NCBI RefSeq assembly: GCF_945859705.1
Contig: NC_079136.1
Coordinates: forward strand, 1,033,501 to 1,097,500
Length of the DNA stretch: 64,000 nt
Direction: 5' to 3'
Source of the DNA: Episyrphus balteatus
Taxonomy: Eukaryota > Arthropoda > Insecta > Diptera > Syrphidae
The notes under the pieces are model-generated. The model made no database searches. It was not told where the DNA came from and saw nothing but the letters and a program-made list of their open reading frames with translations. Made by a program: the position numbers and the translations under genes. The first letter of the stretch is position 1; each line of letters begins with the position of its first letter. Shown here piece by piece: positions 37,565 through 47,999 of this stretch.

Positions 37565-38010
37565 TAATCTCAGTTTGAAATTTCGACTTGGTTGGTTTTA
37601 ATAAATTCTTACATTTTTTGTAGGCATGTTAGAAATATGATTGAAACGTCATATAAAAGGTGAAATAATAAGCTTTCAGATGATATAACATTTATTATAG
37701 GTTGACATTAAAAAAATGGGTTTAATGGTGTTAGAAGAGAAAAAAGATTGATTTTTTTTGCTTTTTTGATGAAAAGTTATTGGGTTCAAAAAATTCTAGC
37801 TCTTTTTGTAGATGTTGTATAGAAATGTTCGATATCAATATTTAGAACTGAAAAAATAAGCTTTCAGGTGATATAAAATTTATTATAGTTTGTCATATTA
37901 AAAAAAGGATTTTAAGGTGAACAAAAAAAGGCAGATTTTTCGATTTTTTTTGCAAGAGAAAGGATTTTTTAGGGATTCACTTCTACCACGTGTGAATTAA
38001 ACACATGATT
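37565..38010. repeat. Dispersed repeat family R1, copy 3
   Basis: ATCTCAGTTTGAAATTTCGA, TTGTAGGCATG, GAAACGTCATAT, AATAAGCTTTCAGATGATAT and CTAGCTCTTTTTGTAGATG match copies 1 and 2 in order. It ends about 630 bp before the SH3 exon. Confidence 0.7.
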
Positions 38011-38635
38011 TTTTTTTTTTTCTTATAGGATCTAAAAGATTTCATCCTCAAGAATTTCAAAACATCTTTATAGTTTTTAGAACAAATAGTTAAATTTCTG
38101 ATATTTTTAGACAGAGTGATTGTTTGTAGTAACCAAGTAGACGTACTTTAACTTTGGAATGTTTTTTTTTTTTATAATTGGAGTTGAGAAGGCAGTACCT
38201 CCATCCATTTAGACGGATGGGACAGTTTGAGAAGAAAAAGTTGAAAAAAAAATTCTTTAAATATAGAAACTCTCTTTTGGCTTAAGCGCAGGTTTTAAGC
38301 TAGAAGTATAATGCAAAGTGATTTTAAAACCGAACGATTTCTTGTAGCTCAAAACAGGGGGGTTTAGGGGTAAAGAATGCATATTTGTCCTCTCCATCAC
38401 TTCTATTAATATTGTAGAGACACTCAAAACATTATTTGGGCTCAAAAAATTCTCTGCGTGTATCTTACGTATAACGAATACATATTCTTTATTTTTGTTT
38501 TCATTCCATATTTTTTTACTACATGAGTATATTTCCATAAAAGCTATACATATATGGATTAATAATTATATGTATTTCTTTTTTCGTTTTTTTTTTTTCT
38601 CTTTTTTGTATGAATCCCTTAATCTGGTCGAACAG

Positions 38636-38734
38636 ATTTTTGTACGAGCACAATTCGACTATAATCCTTTGGATGATGAGCTTATTCCCTGTGCTCAAGC
38701 TGGAATTGCTTTCCAGACTGGTGATATTTTACAA
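38636..38734 (+). CDS. CASK: CASK exon: first half of SH3
   Basis: Thirty-three codons, phase 0-0, with acceptor aacag at 38631-38635 and donor gtaagt at 38735. IFVRAQFDYNPLDDELIPCA is the first strand and RT loop of the MAGUK SH3 domain, followed by QAGIAFQTGDILQ. The ALYDY-like motif is AQFDYNP. As in other MAGUKs this SH3 packs with the GK domain rather than being a standard polyproline binder. It follows the PDZ exon after a 16.3 kb intron full of transposons and a probable nested gene. Confidence 0.97.
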
Positions 38735-38803
38735 GTAAGTTTACATAAGGATATTATATTTTTATGGACAATAATAACTTTTTTTTTTTTGTAATTTTAT
38801 CAG

Positions 38804-38942
38804 ATAATTAGCAAGGATGACCAACATTGGTGGCAAGCTAGACTGGATACGGCTGGTGGATCGGCTGGGTTAATTCCTTCGCCGGAACTACAGGAATGGA
38901 GAATCGCTTGTCAGACGGTGGATAAGAGCAAACAGGAGCAAG
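38804..38942 (+). CDS. CASK: CASK exon: second half of SH3 and HOOK start
   Basis: Exon of 139 nt, phase 0 to phase 1, separated from the first SH3 exon by a 69-bp intron. IISKDDQHWWQARLD is the n-Src/WW strand; SAGLIPSPELQEWRIAC is the classic GLIPS..ELQEWR MAGUK block; it ends QTVDKSKQEQ plus one base. The following intron does not begin with GT: the exon end reads CAAG and the intron begins gcaagt, the strong GC-AG donor consensus. Joining to 58222 restores the expected QVNCSIFGRKKKQ junction, which fixes this boundary. Without splicing the frame meets a stop after five codons. Confidence 0.96.
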
Positions 38943-39597
38943 GCAAGTATATATAAAAAAAAAAATAAAAATTTCACAGAAAATTCTCTCGCTCTTTCTC
39001 TATCTTACTATCTCTATCAATAACATTTATTAAATCATCGAATCGGTTTTTCAGTTATACATTAAATTTCTGTATCATACTTTTTTCATTGTATTTTTGT
39101 ATTGTAATGCGTTTTGGTGCGCTAATCATGTATCAACTAATATAATGTGTTTTGTATGTATTTTTGTTTATTTTTTTTATTTTCATTTATACATAATATG
39201 TGTTAGTTTTGCAGTATATTAATTGGATTTGTATTTTTATTTTATTTTTTTATTGGAAACCTTCAGGAGTGGAATAAGTTTAACTTTCTTACAAATAACA
39301 AATTTAAATATAAATTTATTAACATAGGTACAGTGCTGCTAAAAACATTCCGGATTTTTTTGTCATTTTCATCAAATAAAATTTTATAACACAAACCTGG
39401 AACAAAATATTGTTTTAATATTTTTTCTAGATCGTTCATATATCAGTTAAGCAATTTCAACAAAAAAATAATGATCTTTAACACATACAAAAAATTTAAA
39501 AATTAAAAAATGAAGCAAAGCCAGAATTTCAGCTGTGAAAAACTAACCGGATTTATTAATGTTAATGTTCAAAGTTAATATTTTGCTCAGAAACCTT

Positions 39598-42500
39598 CAA
39601 TCAATTTCAATTTTGTTTTATTGAACATACTATATACAATTGACTTAAGCTTAACTTATTTCTAATAAGATACATTGATTGATATTAAAATTTGTTGGCA
39701 CATATGGGGCCTAACCTTATACAATGGATAAAAGATAAAATATATGTAAATATAGTACATGAATAGGCTTAATTTTACAAGTCTGCTGACTAGGTTATCC
39801 TCGGGGTGTTCCGTCCCGGTTTTCCAGTTGTGGTATTGATAATGGTGGGTTGGGTGGTATGGCAATTAGCCGCGGTAGTAGGCCGATTGCGTATCGGCGT
39901 AAAAGTAAACTACTTCCTCGTTGTCGGTTGGGATTATGTGCTCATCCAGAATATCCAAAGCACTAAGGTATCTGGGTTCGGGATGTCGTTGTTGGGTTCT
40001 CATGCTTCTCATCAGCTGATTGGGGTGGTTGGCGATGCTTCCGACAAGTTTCTTTGCAGATTGCAGCAGATACTTTTCCAACGTTATGATGTTTGCTTCC
40101 TCGTAAAGTCGCTCGTTGCTGTAGTATTTTTGTCGCTGTCGATCGAAGTAAAGTCCGGTGCAGATCCTCAGGATTTTCCTCTCAAAAATTTGAAGTTCCT
40201 TCATGGCTGTCTTGGAAATGGTATACCATACCGGAAAGCTATAGGTGATGACAGGTCGTAGAAGCTGCTTGTAGATCAGGAGTTTCGTTGGTTGGCTTAA
40301 TCCGTTTCTTCTCTTCATCAGGGGGTGAAGGCGATGGAAGGCGTAGTTGGCTTTTTTCAGGACAGACCTAGAGTGAAGGTTGAACCTCAGGAGCTCGTTA
40401 AAGTTGATCCCTAAATACTTCGCGTTGCGTTTGGCTGCCAATTTAGTACCATCAGGTAGTGTAAGTGTGATGCTCCTACAGTTTGCAGCTGACCGAATGC
40501 TTCGTCCTCCTGTTCGTCTAAAGCACAGTAATTCCGATTTGGATGAGTTGATCCGGATACCCCATTTACTGTAGAACCCATACAGTTTTCGAATGTGAGC
40601 TTCAACTTTCCTGGCGGCTATCGTTGGCGAGACGGACTTGTAGTATGTGAGCGAATCGTCAGCGTAAAGCAGGTTCTCACACTCACTTGCAAGCGGCTGG
40701 TCTGACGTCAGGATACTATAGAGGAAGGGACCAAGTTTTGATCCTTGGGCAACTCCAGCTCTAATGCACTTCATTGCTGATTTTCTATCCTCCACTTGTA
40801 CGAAGAAGTTCCTAGAAGAAAGAAAAGAAAAAATGATTTTTATTAGTGCTACAGGGAAGCCTAGTAAATGAAGTTTATGGATAAGGGCTTCTATCCATAC
40901 GCTGTCAAATGCTTTCTCGACATCCAGAAAGCATGCGACGGTAACTTGATGGTTGTTCAAAGCTGAGGTGATGTCTTGGTGGAACTTCATGAGCGGATGC
41001 AGTGTGGAGTGCTTCTCCCGAAAGCCGAACTGCATGTCTGGGATAATGTTGAAATCGCTGCAAAACTTCTTGAGCTTCCTCAGTGTCAGCTCTTCCAAGA
41101 GCTTACTTAGGTTGTTGAGAAGAGAAATTGGCCTGTAATTAGATATAAAGTTCCTCGCACCTTTCTTAGGAATTGCCACGATTCTTGCAGTTTTCCATTT
41201 CTGCGGGAAGTAGCTGTTGTTGATGCAGTTGTTGAGGATAATGGTTAAGAAGATTAATATTGTCTGCGGGAGCCTCTTAATGACGAAGTTGGAAATGCCA
41301 TCCGGTCCGGCTGATTTCTTAGGTTTGGATAGGCTAATTATTTCGGCAATCTCTTCTGGGGTGCTCAGGTTTGGGCTGTCAACTGGATCACTTGCGGGAT
41401 TGGTGTTGCTGAATGTTGCTACATCGATGTTAGGTACTAAGGTCCTTCGGATGGATGCTTCCATTTCCTGTAAGAAGACTGGGTCTGCGGAAGGGTTCGG
41501 TGTGAAGTTACCTTCGAAGTGGGCTGCAAATGCTTCTGCTTTTTCCTGAGATGTTGTTGCTTCTCCATTGTTGGTGTTAATAACTTCCGGCATTGGTGAC
41601 TTCTGTCCAACAATTCGGTTGATATTCTTGAAGGCATCAGGTCCGGGCTTTATTGACTGCAGTCTCTTCTGGAACTGTGTGTTGTTGAAGTGTTGAATGG
41701 CGTTACGGAGCATGATGTTGGTGCACTGCAGCTCACTCCACACTGTCCGGTAGTTGGCATTTGATGTGTTTAAGTCCCGCTTGTGGATCCTTTGGAGGCG
41801 TTTTCTTAACCGCTGTCTGTGTGCGTATAAATTTTGCACGTGTACTGGAAGATGTTGGTAGCGGTCCTTTGATGTCTTCGGCTGTTTTTGATTGTCCAGT
41901 GCACTTGTGATTGCCGTTTCCAGAGAATCAATAGCAGCATCAATTTCAACATTCTGGAGATTTCTGTTGTGTGGTGGGAAAGTGATGGATTGTTCAACCT
42001 CTCTCTGCAGCCTGTCTATATCCAATCTCCTATAGTTGATGAAGTGTTCCGCTGGTTGTGTCACTAAGTTGATGGGCTGATGAAGCTTAATACTGAGCTG
42101 AACTGCTTCATGGTCCGAGTCGCTGGATACTGTTGAACAGATAAAGTTGCAGAAATCTGGATGAATATGCACAAAATTTGATGTTACTAAGAAGAAGTCC
42201 AATGTTGAAGGTGTTCTTGGGTAGGTTGGTTTCGGTTGAGAAATTACAACTAACGAGTGTTGGGCACTGTTGAAATCCAACCAGTCGGATATTGCCTTCC
42301 CTTCAGTGTTGATTGTTGTATCCATCCAAAGGTGATGTCTAGCATTGAAATCACCGCCGATGAGTCCATAAGTGCTTCTCGAGAGTGTGCCGTTGAGGGT
42401 CTGTAAGTCGCTCTGGATGTTTTTGGCCGTGGAATTGCATTTGAAGTACACGCTTATTATGGTGAGTGTCTCATCTCTTCCTAGGTTTAAGATTACGGCA

Positions 42501-42756
42501 GTAGCTTCACTGGTCGAGAGTCCTTTGATGATGGTTTCACTGGTGCTTATATTTTTCTTTACAAAAATTGCAGTCCCTCTTCGGTTCTCGGCTTTGTCCT
42601 GTCGGAAGGTGTTAAATCCAACGATGTCAATGTTATTTTTCCGTGTCACGTTGGTCTCGCTGATGAGGGCGATGTCTGGGCTGTTGTTCTTCAAGAACAA
42701 GTTGAATGATGTCCTCTTCTCCAGGCTGTACAATGAATTGACATTGTACGTCAGTA
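39598..42756 (-). mobile_element. 5'-truncated Jockey-type LINE insertion
   Basis: A 3159-bp insertion on the minus strand with a perfect 14-bp target duplication TGCTCAGAAACCTT at 39584-39597 and 42757-42770. The 3' end (left) carries a short 3' UTR, an AATAAA hexamer and an ATTGA-type tail (AATTGAAATTGATTG) instead of a long poly(A). The 5' end is cut within the first codons of the second reading frame, so the Gag-like first frame is missing, typical of incomplete target-primed reverse transcription. Confidence 0.93.
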
Positions 42757-42796
42757 TGCTCAGAAACCTTTGTTTTCGAAAACTGCTTGGCACCAA
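39866..42796 (-). CDS. LINE endonuclease-reverse transcriptase (Jockey-type)
   Basis: An uninterrupted 976-codon frame. The first 14 or so residues (MVPSSFRKQRFLS) come from the host Tc1 element and the target duplication; LINE sequence starts near ILTYNVNSL. An apurinic-type endonuclease follows: N at TYNVNSL (16-22), ISET (45-48), GGDFNARHHLW (147-157) and SDHEAV (227-232). Reverse transcriptase motifs are YRPISLL, FLDVEKAFDSVW (about 635), GVAQGSKLGPFLYS and YADD (711-714), then a thumb/C-terminal region with no RNase H that I can see. The lack of any stop or frameshift suggests a young insertion. It is cut off from its own promoter and first frame, so autonomous activity is unlikely. Placement in the Jockey clade is from motif resemblance. 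Confidence 0.93.
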   Translation of the reverse strand: MVPSSFRKQRFLSILTYNVNSLYSLEKRTSFNLFLKNNSPDIALISETNVTRKNNIDIVGFNTFRQDKAENRRGTAIFVKKNISTSETIIKGLSTSEATAVILNLGRDETLTIISVYFKCNSTAKNIQSDLQTLNGTLSRSTYGLIGGDFNARHHLWMDTTINTEGKAISDWLDFNSAQHSLVVISQPKPTYPRTPSTLDFFLVTSNFVHIHPDFCNFICSTVSSDSDHEAVQLSIKLHQPINLVTQPAEHFINYRRLDIDRLQREVEQSITFPPHNRNLQNVEIDAAIDSLETAITSALDNQKQPKTSKDRYQHLPVHVQNLYAHRQRLRKRLQRIHKRDLNTSNANYRTVWSELQCTNIMLRNAIQHFNNTQFQKRLQSIKPGPDAFKNINRIVGQKSPMPEVINTNNGEATTSQEKAEAFAAHFEGNFTPNPSADPVFLQEMEASIRRTLVPNIDVATFSNTNPASDPVDSPNLSTPEEIAEIISLSKPKKSAGPDGISNFVIKRLPQTILIFLTIILNNCINNSYFPQKWKTARIVAIPKKGARNFISNYRPISLLNNLSKLLEELTLRKLKKFCSDFNIIPDMQFGFREKHSTLHPLMKFHQDITSALNNHQVTVACFLDVEKAFDSVWIEALIHKLHLLGFPVALIKIIFSFLSSRNFFVQVEDRKSAMKCIRAGVAQGSKLGPFLYSILTSDQPLASECENLLYADDSLTYYKSVSPTIAARKVEAHIRKLYGFYSKWGIRINSSKSELLCFRRTGGRSIRSAANCRSITLTLPDGTKLAAKRNAKYLGINFNELLRFNLHSRSVLKKANYAFHRLHPLMKRRNGLSQPTKLLIYKQLLRPVITYSFPVWYTISKTAMKELQIFERKILRICTGLYFDRQRQKYYSNERLYEEANIITLEKYLLQSAKKLVGSIANHPNQLMRSMRTQQRHPEPRYLSALDILDEHIIPTDNEEVVYFYADTQSAYYRG

Positions 42797-43560
42797 CGAG
42801 GCTTGGACTTTGCCAAATTATTTCAAATAGAACTAGGAATATCTTCCTAGTCATTTTTCAAAGCTGCAAGTACGTTAGTTGCTGAGGTGTGCTTTTTCTT
42901 CTCTACCTGTCACTTAAAGATTGCCCACAAATTTTCAATCAGGTTCGGTCGGATAAATTGTTCCGGCTATTCCAAGCCAGGAGTATTGTCTACCCCGAAC
43001 TGCCTTTTTATGAGCTTTTAAAAATGTTTGGCATCATAACTTGCAGGAAGAGCCAATGTAAAGGCACTTCTTTCTCCTTTTATGGAGCCATTATCGACTC
43101 CAACATCTCTCCATTCTGAAAATGATCCATAAATCCGTTGATTCTGTGTAACGGGGTAGAGCCTGTAGCTGAAAGAACCCCCAAACCATTACTGATCCTC
43201 TGCTGTGTTCACGGTAGGGAGCATATTTTTTTGGTTTTAAACATGTCCATGTTTGAGAGCCTGGCTGCCAATTTACAATCGGAATAGACCAAGTTAAAAT
43301 TGCTTTTATCATTGAAAAACATATTTTTCCGTTTTGTTATCGAGCTATTTTTGTAAATAAAACCATGATGAAGTATTTTTATTTTAAAATTTAAAGATCT
43401 TTTAACTGCCAACTTTTTTAGACAATGCTTAGTATTAAAGAATGGCCTTTTTCCGAGTGGAGAGAGATTAAGACCAAGTCTCTGAAAGCCTTCTTTACTG
43501 TACTTGATGTTGAAGGCAGATTAAGCTCCTCACAAATCGTTTAAGAAGCCGCAAAAAATT
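42771..43560 (-). pseudogene. Decayed Tc1-type transposase
   Basis: On the minus strand, in broken frames, there are recognisable Tc1-family pieces in the right order. They are FNDKSNFNLVYSD (the usual F-DE-KF region, 43209-43412), GSVMVWGFF (the GSVMVWG signature, about 43170-43190), IENLWAIFK (the P-LN-IENLW region with the last acidic catalytic residue, about 42911-42950) and a tail resembling NNLAKSKPRWCQAVFENKGF, which ends near 42771 where the LINE entered. In-frame stops and frameshifts make it non-functional. The left part of the element, beyond the LINE, is non-coding end sequence. Confidence 0.8.
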
Positions 43561-44439
43561 CTTTATTCGCCTATCCTTTTTTAAGGATATTTTGTTATGG
43601 CATCCACCCAAGTGATCTGCTTCAACTGATTTTTCTCTTTTTTACTTTTTGACGATATCATACTCACTTGACGTTGCAATTTACAACATTCCAAAGGGAT
43701 AACATTATGTTTTATTTCGGCTAGAAAGTGTTCTACGACTCAGTTACGAATTTTGCGACTATAATGCGTTTTTTCCGTTATTCCATTAAGTAATTTATAC
43801 AATTCACAAAGCTAACAACTTTGTTTGTCACTGCAAACAAAAATTTTACAGAAGTGACGCTTTTGCCTCAACAGCGAAAATTGAAATCCTTAAAAAATCC
43901 GGTTAGTTTTGCACATACGAAATTCTGCCTTTCCTTCATTTTTCAATTTTTAAAATTTTTGAATGCATTAAAGAACATTAATTTGTGTTCAAATTCCTTG
44001 ACTGATATATTAATGATAGAAAAAATATTAAAACAATATTTTGTTCCAGTTTTGTGTTATAAAATTTCAATTGATGAAAATTACAAAAAAAATCCGGAAT
44101 GTTTTTAGCAGCACTGTATACTAACCTTCAAGTTGCAAAGACCTTAAGCCTTCAGCTGCAGTGTCGCTCATTTTTGAGCGACACCTTATGGAACATTTTA
44201 GAGCCTTAAAATGTAACGTAATTATTCTTCGAGTTAGAAAATATTGAATATTGAAACCCTCTACTCTTGCGGTTCAGACCTTTTTTTTAATATTTTAAAT
44301 GTTATTTATTTTAGTTATTGATTGTTAAGGCAGAAGAAGATTAGCAGTTTCCACACGTTTCCTTTTTAGGTACTATAGAATAGGTGTAGGATTCGTTAAA
44401 TAAATCAAACTCGAGATAACAATTTTACATGACGGAGAA

Positions 44440-45060
44440 TGCCAAAAAAGTGGGTCCGACAATTCTGATTGTCTGTCTGTCCGTTTGTAAGTGCCTCGAG
44501 CTACAGCCTAAACTACTGCAGCGAACTTGATAGTTAACAGTTTTGCTACCAAAACTAACGGTACCTGTCATATAACGGAAATAGAAAAGTTAATTTATTT
44601 CAAAAACGACTCTAACGATTTTTATCAAATTTTTTCTGTCTAGAAATTTGTATACAGAAATGTTTAGATAAACGTCATATAAAAATTTTATAAAGTTTTC
44701 AAAAAACACATTTTTGGATTTTTAAAAAATATTTAAATTTTTTTTTTTTTTTTCAAAAATCAATTTTTTGAAAACGGGTTGAAGAATTTTATTGAGATTA
44801 AGTTTTTATGTGTTGAATAATATTTTATTAAAAATGACATACCAACTTTTTTTTTAAATTTTGGAAAAATTTTATAGGTACCTATATAAAAAATTATTTA
44901 AAAAAAAATGGCTCTAACGATTTAACGAAATTTTTCTCTAAAAACTCTCTTTTATACAAGAAACCACATGGCATACTTGGTTTTGTGTAAAAGATCATTT
45001 AATTAATTATAAAAACTAATATTGTTCAGTAAAATGCTTTAGTATTAGAGTTACTTTTAC
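44440..45060. repeat. Probable dispersed repeat with GTCTGTCTGTCCGT motif
   Basis: Contains GTGGGTCCGACAATTCTGATT and TGTCTGTCTGTCCGTTTGTA, then two weakly similar modules (CTAACGATTT at about 44615 and 44915). The style is that of old insect transposon remnants, but no second copy is present in the window. Confidence 0.35.
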
Positions 45061-45237
45061 CATAAGAGCAAGTACGTGCGACCCCAGTCGTGCACTTAAT
45101 TGTATACGCCATTATCGTAGCGTAGAAATTCTGCTTCAATCAGAATTTAAGGTGTTTATCGCACTCTCTTGTTCTAATTAAACTCCTAAAAAAGATGGAA
45201 ATGAGTTTATAAATAACATTCACACAAAAGATCAGAA

Positions 45238-45543
45238 ATGAAAATAAGAAACAAAGCCGGTGACCAAGTGGACCCTTCCGGCATACCATATCTTAGGCCA
45301 TATCTTGGATTTTTTGTGTTTTATAAGACATACAAATCCGAGCCCTGGTCATGGTCATACTTCTCCCGGGCCGTTGCAACTTGTCCTAGTCCACAGTTCA
45401 TAAAAGAAATGTCTTCCGAAAAACCAGCCTCCCAGATTGGAACTGTCAAATTGTTTGGCTGTCATCGGATCAGAAGTTCCTGTTTTCTAGTCAATTTTTT
45501 TTACATGTGGCGTACTCAAATAGTATCTAGAGTAACCTTATAG
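45238..45543 (+). pseudogene. Possible retroelement-derived coding fragment
   Basis: A 101-codon frame of higher GC content starting MKIRNKAGDQVDPSGIPYLR. The NKAG-x(2)-VDPSGIPYL phrase resembles the NK-GP-TEPCGTP stretch seen in many invertebrate LINE-related fragments. No catalytic motif is present, and the end dissolves into AT-rich intron. The identification is tentative. Confidence 0.3.
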
Positions 45544-46176
45544 AGTAACTTAGAGTACTTTTTTATTTTTTTCAATGACTAAGTCAGGTTCAGTTGAGTT
45601 GCTTTAGTTCAAAACTAAATTAAAAAAAAAAACAATGAAAATAGTTTTTAATTGCAAAACTTTAACAACGATATAACTCAGTTAATTAGCTGTATATGTG
45701 TAGTAGGTTTGGATATACAAAATAAACAAATTCCACCTCCTGGGGTCTTCCTGATTTCATTTAAAGTATAATTATTATTTTCTGTTGAGTACTCAATTTT
45801 CATTTAAAAACAAATTATCCTTTGGTACTGTTATGTATGTTACCATGTATGTATACGTTAATCATTCATAAAATTCATAGTAAAAATGAAAGTAAATTAC
45901 TAATTGAAAATTTAAAAAAAAAAAAAAAAAAAAATATGCATAAATAATATTCATTATTTTTTTATTTTGTTTTTGTTTTCATTTTCAATTAATTATTATA
46001 ACGTGTGATATTTATTCTGTGTGTTGGTTTGTTTGTTGTGTGGCCGCTAACAATAATATATATCTATTAAACTAAACTTTAAAAAAAAATCCAAAAAACA
46101 AAAAAACTATCAATACATTGATTTGAAATTTAATTAAATTAAATAAAAATAAAATGTAAAATACAAACGAAAACAG

Positions 46177-46230
46177 GCGAATCTGGACCTGGATGTTCGG
46201 CACATGCCGACGGATGTGATGGATCGACAG
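46177..46230 (+). CDS. CASK: Candidate CASK cassette exon 1 (HOOK insert)
   Basis: A 54-nt segment bounded by aaacag and gtacct, lying in the GC-AG intron. It is phase 1 at both ends, like the flanking CASK exons, so inclusion would add 18 residues (GESGPGCSAHADGCDGST) between KQEQ and VNCSIF without a frameshift. Its base composition is clearly richer in G and C than the hundreds of AT-rich bases around it, as expected for coding sequence. The acceptor has almost no pyrimidine tract, which fits a regulated rather than constitutive exon. Other frames are also open over so short a stretch, so coding status is inferred, not proven. Confidence 0.5.
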
Positions 46231-47833
46231 GTACCTTGATAAAACAAAATACAAAAAATTAAAAAAAAAAAAATGGAACCCCCCAAAACAATCATTTAAA
46301 ATATATATTTTTCCCCTGTTTTCAAATATAAGTTAATTATTTTGTTAAAATTAATTTTCATCTCTCTCTTTTTTAGTATGTATTTATAACAAATTGATTT
46401 TAAAATAGATTTATTTATTTTTTAAATCAATTTTTTAACTTATTATACACAAAATCATTGTTTTAGTCACACCACCACCATCACTTCCACCAACGCCTAC
46501 ACAATAATTTTTATTCACGCATACGTATAGTTAATTATTTTCTTTAATGTAAAATCACTTACATTTCTCACCCAAATCGCAATGAATTCACCAACAAATC
46601 TACTCCATTCTAGAGACTGTTAACCTCTTTTTCATTCGCGCTTTTTCCTTTTTTTTTGTAAATTATAGCAAATTTTTATCGAACAATAAAACACAACACC
46701 TGCGACCAATAAATTTTTTGTCACTTTTTTCATACACACATTTTTTTAAGTTAATGTTGTAAATCTGTTTTGCCTCTGATTAACAGTGTCTACAGTTTTT
46801 ATATTTAATTCTTGAAAATATGTAACTCTATGTAACAAAAACACGTTCCTTAAAAACATGTTCTTTCCTTTTTCTCAAGGCAATTTGCAATTTTAAATGA
46901 TTTTTGATATCTCTTCATCATCTTTGATTCTATATCATAGAGTTTTGTAAAATTACATTAACTATATTTTTAATTTTGTTTTCATTATCTTGTAGGATTT
47001 CGTCGGAGAGCCTGTTGTTTTAGGCTGGTGAAGGTGATACTTTATTTTACCTTCTTTTTCCTTAAAAATAAGGTCTTATATAGGTACGAAAAAAACAGTT
47101 TTTCTATTTGCATTAAAAGGTTTCCATCTGCTCCTACTTACTTTATATATGACAGATGTCCCTAGACATGTTGATTTAATATTCTGAATTTCACTCTATA
47201 ACACATTGTGTTCAATATAACTTGGGACACTCTGGTGTATACGTAACTTTTTTTTAATTTCATAAAATTAGTTATTTTAGGTGAAAGTAAGAAGTACCTA
47301 TTGTCGATCAAACGGATAACAAATTATACATATTTTATGTACTTTTTGAAAATGTGTTTCCTTAAAATAAGCATTTTTAAAGTTAAGGCGATTATAAGGA
47401 AGACAAAAAAAGATATTATTTGATAAATAAATTATTTGGTAGAGCAAAGTAAGTCATGATTAAGCTGAAATTCAAAATATTGATGTCTTTTCAGTTATAA
47501 AACATTGAAGTTGTTCGCTTGATAAAGAAAAAATAATTTTAACAAAAATAGAAATATTCAAATTGTGTTATAATACAACTGACCAGTTCTAATTTTGTTT
47601 TATAAATCATTCGATGGTGATCATTCTCCTTTTGAATTTAGCTGAGCTAAGTTATTAATATGTTCTCATTTATTGTCTCATTCTTTTCTCATTCTACATT
47701 AATCTTGGTTGATCTGGCTTGGATTTTGGATTGTTTAATACCAATATAATTGTAACTAACCCAACAACAACAAAAACTGCTTTTTATTTTATTTTTTATT
47801 TTTATTTTATAATTTTATTTATTTTCTTTACAG

Positions 47834-47884
47834 CGAGAAAACATGGCATTTTAAATGGAATCAAAGATGTGTTCGAAAAAGAAG
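47834..47884 (+). CDS. CASK: Candidate CASK cassette exon 2 (HOOK insert)
   Basis: A 51-nt segment with a long T-rich tract and tttacag before it and gtacta after it. It is phase 1-1 and would insert ARKHGILNGIKDVFEKE (17 residues) at the same point as the 46177 candidate, between KQEQ and VNCSIF. The other two frames contain a stop or lack the needed phase: reading from base 1 meets TAA after six codons. The insert is charged and helix-prone and would sit in the HOOK segment between SH3 and GK. Both candidates could be used alone, together or exclusively with no frame cost. No transcript evidence is available here. Confidence 0.45.
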
Positions 47885-47999
47885 GTACTATAACTAATTA
47901 ACAAAAATGGAACTCAGAGAAATACAATGTTCATTTAGAGTTTGTTTTACAATATCTGTCTTAAGTAAAAAGGAACAAACTATAACAATAATCTTCTCC

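Larger units (their letters stand above)
39331..44116 (-). mobile_element. Tc1-like transposon interrupted by a LINE
   Basis: Inverted ends CAGTGCTGCTAAAAACATTC (left) and its inverse (right) are flanked by TA at 39329-39330 and 44117-44118, as expected for Tc1/mariner. The matching ends run over 30 bp (continuing CGGATTTTTT). The element minus the LINE would be about 1.6 kb, the usual Tc1 length. A decayed transposase lies on the minus strand at about 42771-43560. The LINE occupies 39598-42756. Confidence 0.92.

Noticed and set aside
39806..40261. 151-codon plus-strand frame and other plus-strand frames up to 42830
   Set aside because: They are shadows of the LINE reverse-transcriptase frame on the minus strand.
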